Shown here piece by piece: positions 1-6,458 of a DNA stretch of 9,270 bases. Within the stretch, counting starts at the first letter, position 1; each line of letters starts with the position of its first letter. The notes beneath the pieces are model-generated. The model worked only from the letters and a program-made list of their open reading frames with translations. It was not told the DNA's origin and made no database searches. This stretch comes from an uncultured Prevotellaceae bacterium. GTDB taxonomy: Bacteria > Bacteroidota > Bacteroidia > Bacteroidales > Bacteroidaceae. Made by a program: the position numbers and the translations under genes. The stretch lies in the NCBI GenBank assembly GCA_937892315.1, contig CALAVF010000439.1:1-9270 (forward strand), read 5' to 3'.

Positions 1-1377
1 GTTGCCACGGGCTCCGGCATTGAGGAACTCTGTTGACATGGTGATGACATCCCATCGGATACGGTCGTTGAAGACGACATCACGCGTCTGGGTGTTGTAG
101 GTGAGGACACCGTCAATGTAGTGATAGATGCCGTTAAGTGCCTGCTGATTCAGCGTATCCACAGGAAGTCCAGCCTCGGCAAGTTCTTGGTCGTGAATGG
201 TCTTCATGTCTGTTGGCGTGTACACCATCGTGCCACGAACAGAATAATTGGCTGCCACGCCCTTGCGGTTGATAAACAGACCTTCTGAGGGGGAAGACAT
301 CTTCATAATGGTACCTGGCATCATGGTCGTGTACCAGTCGGTACAGTCGATGAGGTTTGGCATGGCACAAGTCGTCTTATAGTCAATACCACTCTCCGAT
401 ATAGTGAAATCGTTGATGGCACCATAATATGGAAGCAAGTGGTAGGCAATGAAACGATTAAGCGGATTCTTACGGTTCGTCCAGTCATCGTCATACTGCC
501 CTGCATCTTCTGGATAGACCTCGTCATAGACCTGCTTGGCGTATGCTTTCAAGTCATCCAAATTATAGATGCCAGCATTGGCAAAGACCTTGTTGGTCTC
601 TACAAGAGCCGTAAAACGCTTCATGCGAGTGGCTGGATAGTACATCACGTAGTTGGCACCTGTACGGTGGAAGATAATGCCTTTATTGATAGAATCAACA
701 CTTACAGAATAGTTGTTATCTATATACTCGTACAGGCTATCGTTCAGACCCGTCAGCGTCAGTGCAGACGTAAAGAGCGAGATATTGTTATCCTCCAGCA
801 AAATCTCTGGCAGATAAGAACTGGAAGGCTGAATCACACGGTCGAGCGTATGTACCACACCATTCTCGACAGAGTCATCACGCACAATCAGTTTCGATGC
901 CATATTGATGTAGTACATCACATTGCCACCGTTCATCGCATCGCTGTCGCAAGAGAACGTGAGGAAACGTTCGTTCATGTTGGCAGTTGGGATGTTACCA
1001 TCGCTGAGGTCTGTCGTAAAATAGGTTTCAGCAATGATGTGGTTCCAAGAGAGCGTGTCACACTCTTCTTTCGAAAGGTCGCTCACACTATTATAGCCAC
1101 GCTGACGCAAATATTGCTCAACAGCATCATTCGTCGGGGCAAGACAAGTGTAGGTGCCGTATGTCGCCATCATGCCATACACGCCCGAACGATGGAGTAT
1201 CTCGGTGAAGTCGCTGTACAGTTCTGGGCGATTGTCAAGATAGTCACTCACCATCTCGCCTGTGAAGGTGTAATAGTTTTCCGCATCGGGTTCGTCAGAA
1301 CAACTCACAAAACACTGCGATGCAACCAAAAGGCTAAAAACACCAATCGCTAAATTATATATATTCTTTATTTTCAT
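1..1377 (-). CDS. FAS1 (fasciclin) domain surface lipoprotein, last visible gene of the operon; 3' end beyond the window
   Basis: This reading frame runs open from an ATG at 1377 to base 1: 459 codons, no stop, so the C-terminus is missing. The N-terminus has a basic start, a hydrophobic core (LAIGVFSLLVA) and a lipobox-like FVSC with Cys26 as the probable lipidated residue. Cys26 is followed by SDEPDAE, resembling the acidic surface-export signal of Bacteroidota lipoproteins. Cys22 is a less good alternative. FAS1 domain 1 spans about residues 38-184, with an H1-type motif YTCLAPTNDAVEQYL (76-90) and an H2-type motif NGVVHTLDRVIQP (172-184). A second, more divergent FAS1 domain spans about 190-428; its H1 region is RFTALVETNKVFANAG (254-269), a conserved-looking YHLLPYYG follows at 312-319, and its H2 motif is NGIYHYIDGVLTYN (415-428). 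Coding continues past domain 2, so at least one more region follows. The start lies 6 bases after the susD stop, which fixes the choice and implies translational coupling. FAS1 domains mediate adhesion or ligand binding in other proteins; a role as an accessory binding protein of the SusCD pair is inference. Confidence 0.9.
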   Translation of the reverse strand, partial: MKIKNIYNLAIGVFSLLVASQCFVSCSDEPDAENYYTFTGEMVSDYLDNRPELYSDFTEILHRSGVYGMMATYGTYTCLAPTNDAVEQYLRQRGYNSVSDLSKEECDTLSWNHIIAETYFTTDLSDGNIPTANMNERFLTFSCDSDAMNGGNVMYYINMASKLIVRDDSVENGVVHTLDRVIQPSSSYLPEILLEDNNISLFTSALTLTGLNDSLYEYIDNNYSVSVDSINKGIIFHRTGANYVMYYPATRMKRFTALVETNKVFANAGIYNLDDLKAYAKQVYDEVYPEDAGQYDDDWTNRKNPLNRFIAYHLLPYYGAINDFTISESGIDYKTTCAMPNLIDCTDWYTTMMPGTIMKMSSPSEGLFINRKGVAANYSVRGTMVYTPTDMKTIHDQELAEAGLPVDTLNQQALNGIYHYIDGVLTYNTQTRDVVFNDRIRWDVITMSTEFLNAGARGN

Positions 1378-1383
1378 ACCCAA

Positions 1384-3102
1384 TTAGAAATTTTGTTCAG
1401 TGTTATCAGTTTCGTAAGCAGGATTCTGCTGCAAGTATGGATTCTGCTTCAACTCATCACGGTTATATGGCCAGTAAAGCACATCCTGGGTGGAGAGTTT
1501 GATACGGATGGCACTGGTGTTCTCTTGGAACTTGGGAAGTACCTTGCTAATCATGCGTGTGTTATCACCCTCACGACGCGAGAGACGCACGAGGTCAAAC
1601 CAACGCTTACCCTCAAACATCAACTCTCTCTGACGCTCATCCAGCACAAGGTCTTCCATGGCTGAACGCGAGGTGGCATAATCGTCAAACACCAGTGTGT
1701 CTGTCGTGGCAGTACGTTTATTGTTCGCACGTTTCCATACGGCACTGACACAAGCAAATGCATTTCTGTAGTGTTGTGTCTGTTCGTCTGAAAGGACTGT
1801 TCCTTCCTCCACATTGCCAGCCAACTCCACTTCAGCCTCTGCACGCATCAGCATGACATCTGTCAAACGATAGACAATCCAGTTGGCAAAAGCGGAAGAG
1901 CGTGCATTACCCGCCACGGTAGGTGCGGCACCCGTTGTGGTGCTGGTGCGGAAAGACACGGACTGATTGACATACTTGGTAATGTAAACCTTGTTGTTGA
2001 TTTCTGTCATGTTCTCCAGATAGCGGCAATCCGTTCTCTTAAAATAGTCATTCAAACCTGCATAAGCATCGCTATACAAAAATGTCGGAACACCCACCTG
2101 TCCCGTCCTGGTTCCACTTGAACCATAGAAACTGGAAACCGTTGAGTTAGAAACTGACTGGTTGTTCAAGAAATTCAGTTCGAAGATGGATTCAAAACTG
2201 TTGCCCGTACCAAAAATCTCGGTATAGGTGTTACCTGCATAGTTACTGTTGGCAGAAGACTCAGAGATGAGAGGGAACTTGCCATACAACTCAGTGGTCA
2301 TCGTTGTTGGATTCTCTTCGTATTCCTCTTCATACTCTCTGATTTTCTGGTCGATGACGAGGTCGCAATAGTTGATGCACTTCTGCCAATCCCCTTTCCA
2401 AAGATAGAGGTCTGCAAGCAATGCGTAACAACTCCATCGAGTGATGCGGCAAGTATTTTCCACACTCTTCTCGCCGTAACTGCGAACGGCATCGTCTTTC
2501 ACTGATTCCACATCTGCAATCAGGCTATCCAACACTTCGTTAAATGGTGTAGCAGGAACTTGAAACTCTTGGCTATCATCGTTGGAAGGATAGGTGATGT
2601 AGGGAACATCGCGGAAAGTTCGAATCAGATAGAAATAGCACAGGGCACGAAGCGTCGTTGCCTCAGCAAGTGTGGCACGAAGTTCAGAGTCTGTGAAGTT
2701 AGGGTCAATGGCATTTACCCCTGGAGCATAATAGAGTACCGTATTGCAACGGTTGATGCACTGATAGAAACACTGCCAGTTGGTGTAGCCATTCGTTTCG
2801 AGAATGTTCTCTTTGAGAATCTGAACCAAAGCATTAGGTGTACCAGAGCCATTCGTCATGTTATCAGAACGAAGTTCACCCCATACGACCATACGCTTCA
2901 TGCAGTCTTCGCTTTCAAGTTGAGCGTAGCAAGAGTTGAGCACACTATTCACGTCCGCCTCTTCTGTCCAGTAGTTTTCCAGCACAATGTCGTTCTGCGG
3001 CTCGATAGAGAGGAAATCGCTACAACTGCTCAATAAGCCCTGGAATGACATCATCATGCACAGAGCACTTGCAAAAGAACTATATTTCTTATTGAATTTC
3101 AT
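1384..3102 (-). CDS. SusD/RagB family outer-membrane nutrient-binding lipoprotein
   Basis: Surface lipoprotein expected to cap the SusC barrel encoded just upstream and deliver ligand to it. It has 572 residues, within the usual family range. The signal peptide ends in a lipobox LLSSC with Cys27 lipidated. The SusD-like N-terminal region (about 28-250) contains TPR-like helices, including LRALCYFYLIRTFRDVPYIT (151-170), matching the family pattern LRAxxYFxLxRxxGDVP, and a second helical pair around 222-250 (YALLADLYLWKGDWQKC). The RagB/SusD C-terminal region (about 300-572) carries YRLTDVMLMRAEAEVEL (411-427), LDERQRELMFEGKRWFDLVR (487-506) and the terminal LYWPYNRDELKQNPYLQQNP (542-561), which corresponds to the family's 'P.. 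E...NP.L.QNPGY' ending. An acidic insertion (EYEEEYEE, 256-263) is not typical of the core fold. The ATG at 3102 is 12 bases after the susC stop; the two ATGs just upstream are in another frame and hit a stop at once. The ligand cannot be deduced from sequence; with no degradative enzymes nearby, a polysaccharide is not assured. Confidence 0.96.
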   Translation of the reverse strand: MKFNKKYSSFASALCMMMSFQGLLSSCSDFLSIEPQNDIVLENYWTEEADVNSVLNSCYAQLESEDCMKRMVVWGELRSDNMTNGSGTPNALVQILKENILETNGYTNWQCFYQCINRCNTVLYYAPGVNAIDPNFTDSELRATLAEATTLRALCYFYLIRTFRDVPYITYPSNDDSQEFQVPATPFNEVLDSLIADVESVKDDAVRSYGEKSVENTCRITRWSCYALLADLYLWKGDWQKCINYCDLVIDQKIREYEEEYEENPTTMTTELYGKFPLISESSANSNYAGNTYTEIFGTGNSFESIFELNFLNNQSVSNSTVSSFYGSSGTRTGQVGVPTFLYSDAYAGLNDYFKRTDCRYLENMTEINNKVYITKYVNQSVSFRTSTTTGAAPTVAGNARSSAFANWIVYRLTDVMLMRAEAEVELAGNVEEGTVLSDEQTQHYRNAFACVSAVWKRANNKRTATTDTLVFDDYATSRSAMEDLVLDERQRELMFEGKRWFDLVRLSRREGDNTRMISKVLPKFQENTSAIRIKLSTQDVLYWPYNRDELKQNPYLQQNPAYETDNTEQNF

Positions 3103-3114
3103 AATATCATCATT

Positions 3115-6100
3115 TTAGAATTGAACAGTGAGACCAAATGTAACGGAGCGAGACCTTGGTGTCTTAGCCGTATCGTAAGTCACGCCATAGCCTCCGTAAC
3201 CCACCTCGGGGTCTGCACCAGAATAGCCTGTGAGACAGAAGAGGTTATTGGCATTGACATAGAAACTAAGTTGAGAAAGTCCCCAGTTCTTAATGAGTTT
3301 CGGGTCAAGCGAGTAACTAATCTGCGTATAGTTGAGACGCAAGAACGAGCCATTCTCCACGAAGCGGTCGCTGCCCAGCCAGTTGTAACCTGCACGATAG
3401 AGTGCACGAGGAACTTCTGCATTGTCACCCTCCACACGCCAACGCCAGTTGACAGCAGTTGACTGGTTATTGTTGCTATACATATTCTCCGCCAACATTC
3501 TGGCTCGATTGACAATCTTGTTGCCCACACGGAAGTTGAACTGGTTGTTCCAACTCCATCGTCCATAGGTCAACTTGAAGCCCCATCCGCCTGTCACCTT
3601 TGGCAGCGAACTGCCGAGGTAAACAATATCGAGTTCGTTGATGTTACCGTCGTGGTTGATGTCTTCGTAGATGGCATCACCTCCCTTGAACTCGTAGATG
3701 TAAGACTTGTCATTGCTGTCGTAGCAGAAGACCATCGGGGTTGTGTAGCCGCTCTTGTCCACCACCACATTGCCCTCTGCATCGCGAGCCACAGGAGCAT
3801 TAGGACCGCTCACGCCTGGCACTTCCACGTCGGAATACTTGCTGTATTGGTAAACGCCCTTGTAGCGGAAGCCATAGATGGAGCCGAAGGCATTGTGCAA
3901 CTGCACACGGGTGAGGTAGGAACCGTTGTCCTTGCTGAAGTCGCTGTTGAGCGATGCCAACACGGTCTCGTCCATCTTGGTGATTTCGTTCTTGTTGTTG
4001 GCGAAAGACACATTGAAGTTGGCACGGAACTTACCTGCCTTGATGATGTCTTGACCGTTGATGTTGAATTCCCAACCGTTGTTCACCATGTCACCCACGT
4101 TCTGATAGGTCAAGGCGGTGAAACCAGATGAGGTTGGAATCTTTCTGTTCAGCATCAGCAGGTCGCTGGTGTGCTGGGTGTAGATGTTGAAGTCGGCGGT
4201 CAAACGATTGTCGAGGAAACCGAGGTCGAAACCGATGTTCCATGTTTCTTTCTCTTCCCACTTCAAACCGCTCAGACGGATGTTGCTCGGATAGACTGAG
4301 CCATTGCCGTTGTAGGCGGTGCCATTGGTATATTTGGAGAAGTAGAGGTATTCGCCACCAGGCTGACTGCCCACCTTTCCCCAACCTGGGCGGATGGAGA
4401 GCATGTCGAGCCACTTGATGCGTTCCATGAAAGGTTCGTCGCTTACGTTCCAACGGAAGGAGAGTGCGGGGAAGTTACCCCAGCGGCTGTCGTCGCCAAA
4501 CTTGGTGGAGCCGTCTCGACGCACACTGAAATCGGCGATGTACCTGCCCTTGTAGGCGTAGTGGGCAGAGAATGTGAGATAGACAGAACGCCACTGACCC
4601 GAACTGGTGGTCAGGTTGCTGACGATGCCGTCGGCGATGGGCGACTGGATGCCACCCGAAGGCAAGCCCCAAACGGATGAGCCTGTGGACTTGGAAGAGC
4701 CATCGGTCAACTGGAATTGTGCCATCGCCATGAAGGAATGGTCTTCGTTGTTGAAATGTGGCTGGAAGGTCAAACGATGGGTAGTCGTGACAGCCGTACT
4801 CTTGTGGGCATCGGAGGTCGTCTTATTGTTGCCCGTATCGGACCATCCGTTCGTCACAAGGCTGGACGGATAGAACGTGTCGTTATACTTATTAAAGATG
4901 TTGAAGAGAATCTTACCTTCATACTTCAACTGCGTCTGGTCGGCACTGGTGCCGAGGAGGTTGTAGTGCAACTGGAACTCTGGCTGAATCTGATAGGTTG
5001 ACTCCTCGTTCTTTGCCTGTTTTGCCAATGCCACAGGGTTGACGTAGGTGTACTGGTCACGAAGGAGTTCGGCTGATGCCGTGTTCAACATGTGGTAGTA
5101 GTCGGGGAGGTCATGTCCTTGTGCATCCTGCTCATAGATGGACAGGTTAGGCATCTTCACGTATGCGATTCCCAAGAGGTCATCTTTCACGATGCTGTTG
5201 TCCTTGTAGTTCTTCTTATTGTCCGTATAGGTCAAGTTGAAGTTGGTGACAATCTTGATACGGTCGCTGACGAAATAATCAAGAGCCACACGCGTGGTGA
5301 AACGGTCGAGTTTCTGCTCTATCACCGTACCCGTCTGGTGGTCGTAACCACCGGCGATGCGGAAGTTGGCCTTCTCGCCACCACCCGACAGACTCACATA
5401 GTGCTGCTGCTGAACGCCTGTCTGGCGAATCGCTTTACGCCAGTCGGTGTTGTTGTTGTACATTTCGTATTCGTTCCACGACGTATCGTAGTTGAACTCA
5501 CGAATGTTGGCAGAAGCATCGCTGAGGGTCGGGTTGTAATACGCCTCCTTCATCAGCATCGTGTACTGGTCACCATTCAGCAGGTTGATACCCTTGGGCT
5601 GGAAGGTTGCCATCGCACGGTAGGAATACTGCACCTTCGTCTTGCCACGGGCACCACGTTTCGTCTTGATTTCGATGACACCATTGGCACCCTGAGAACC
5701 ATAGATGGCGGTACCTGCGGCATCTTTCAAGACGGAGATGCTGGCGATATCGTCGGGATTCACATTGAGAAGTTCGGCAAACTGGTCTTCAGTAGCGTTG
5801 GCATAGTCGAAATTGCTGTTGTAGTCACTTTCGAAGATGTTGCCATCCACCACGATGAGGGGTTCGCTGCTGCCATTGATGGAACTGACGCCACGCAGAC
5901 GCATACTTGTTCCGGCACCAAGGTTGCCCGAGTTCGCCACGATGTCGAGACCTGCGATACGCCCCTGCAATGCCTCATCCACACTGGTCAGGGCGAGACC
6001 TTCAAACTCTTTGGCATCAATCATCTGGTGTGCCACAGAAAGTTCACGTTCAGGAATGGCGAGACCGCTTGTCTGTACAATCTTGGTGGTCTTCACCACC

Positions 6101-6444
6101 ACTTCTTGCAGTTGCGTGTTGCTCTTCAGCGTAATCTTATAACTGGTGCCCTTGATGGGGATGATTTGGGTTTCATAACCCACGTAGGAAATTTTCAGTT
6201 TATGTTTGGGATCCACGATGCGGAAGGAGAAGTTGCCGTTCATGTCGGTCACACCTGCCGCCACAATACGGTTAGTGTTGTCAATCTCCACCACATTGCA
6301 CGCCATCAGAGGCTCGATGTCGTCCTGCACCACACCGTGAATCATCGTGCCAGCCGTCTGTGCCGACACACCCATTGGCATGAGTGCCAATGCCAATATT
6401 GCTATTTGAACCTTTAGTTCGACGAAGTCAATCTTTGCTTTCAT
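3115..6444 (-). CDS. SusC/RagA family TonB-linked outer-membrane transporter
   Basis: TonB-dependent barrel that should import the ligand captured by the downstream SusD partner, using energy from TonB-ExbBD. It has 1109 residues, normal for SusC. A Sec signal peptide (1-28, cleavage after GVSA) leads directly into a carboxypeptidase-regulatory-like beta-sandwich (about 34-107, with GVVQDD, AGVTDMNGNFSF and ISYVGYET). There is no N-terminal STN/FecR-interacting domain, so it does not look like a sigma-regulating transducer. The plug (about 135-265) carries EALQGRIAGLDIV (157-169), RLRGVSSINGSSEPLIVVDG (182-201) and the family signature SISVLKDAAGTAIYGSQGAN (235-254). The linker after EVVV lacks the usual VGYGTQ stretch and reads KTTKIVQTSGLAIPERELS instead, as in a divergent SusC subgroup. 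The barrel follows to the C-terminal Phe (TFGLTVQF). A DxNxDGxIxxxD calcium-loop-like motif lies at 928-939 (DINHDGNINELD), common in SusC barrels. The start is 14 bases after the upstream FAS1 gene's stop; no Shine-Dalgarno is seen. Confidence 0.97.
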   Translation of the reverse strand: MKAKIDFVELKVQIAILALALMPMGVSAQTAGTMIHGVVQDDIEPLMACNVVEIDNTNRIVAAGVTDMNGNFSFRIVDPKHKLKISYVGYETQIIPIKGTSYKITLKSNTQLQEVVVKTTKIVQTSGLAIPERELSVAHQMIDAKEFEGLALTSVDEALQGRIAGLDIVANSGNLGAGTSMRLRGVSSINGSSEPLIVVDGNIFESDYNSNFDYANATEDQFAELLNVNPDDIASISVLKDAAGTAIYGSQGANGVIEIKTKRGARGKTKVQYSYRAMATFQPKGINLLNGDQYTMLMKEAYYNPTLSDASANIREFNYDTSWNEYEMYNNNTDWRKAIRQTGVQQQHYVSLSGGGEKANFRIAGGYDHQTGTVIEQKLDRFTTRVALDYFVSDRIKIVTNFNLTYTDNKKNYKDNSIVKDDLLGIAYVKMPNLSIYEQDAQGHDLPDYYHMLNTASAELLRDQYTYVNPVALAKQAKNEESTYQIQPEFQLHYNLLGTSADQTQLKYEGKILFNIFNKYNDTFYPSSLVTNGWSDTGNNKTTSDAHKSTAVTTTHRLTFQPHFNNEDHSFMAMAQFQLTDGSSKSTGSSVWGLPSGGIQSPIADGIVSNLTTSSGQWRSVYLTFSAHYAYKGRYIADFSVRRDGSTKFGDDSRWGNFPALSFRWNVSDEPFMERIKWLDMLSIRPGWGKVGSQPGGEYLYFSKYTNGTAYNGNGSVYPSNIRLSGLKWEEKETWNIGFDLGFLDNRLTADFNIYTQHTSDLLMLNRKIPTSSGFTALTYQNVGDMVNNGWEFNINGQDIIKAGKFRANFNVSFANNKNEITKMDETVLASLNSDFSKDNGSYLTRVQLHNAFGSIYGFRYKGVYQYSKYSDVEVPGVSGPNAPVARDAEGNVVVDKSGYTTPMVFCYDSNDKSYIYEFKGGDAIYEDINHDGNINELDIVYLGSSLPKVTGGWGFKLTYGRWSWNNQFNFRVGNKIVNRARMLAENMYSNNNQSTAVNWRWRVEGDNAEVPRALYRAGYNWLGSDRFVENGSFLRLNYTQISYSLDPKLIKNWGLSQLSFYVNANNLFCLTGYSGADPEVGYGGYGVTYDTAKTPRSRSVTFGLTVQF

Positions 6445-6458
6445 ACTTTGTTCACGGT

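Noticed and set aside
134..370. Minus-strand 78-codon frame
   Set aside because: It overlaps the open FAS1 lipoprotein frame in another register. The FAS1 frame is continuous through this part and carries the second FAS1 domain.
439..1353. Plus-strand open frame of 304 codons
   Set aside because: Antisense to the FAS1 lipoprotein, whose own frame shows a signal peptide and paired FAS1 motifs. The antisense translation has no domain-like features.
3615..3665. Dockerin or EF-hand domain suggested by DINHDGNINELD
   Set aside because: A single DxNxDGxI loop inside the SusC barrel is a common feature of this family, not a separate domain.
5092..6417. Long plus-strand open frame of 441 codons opposite susC
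   Set aside because: It lies fully antisense to a clear SusC plug and N-terminal region. Its translation is rich in His, Val and Arg, has no recognisable domain, and looks like the shadow of biased codon use.
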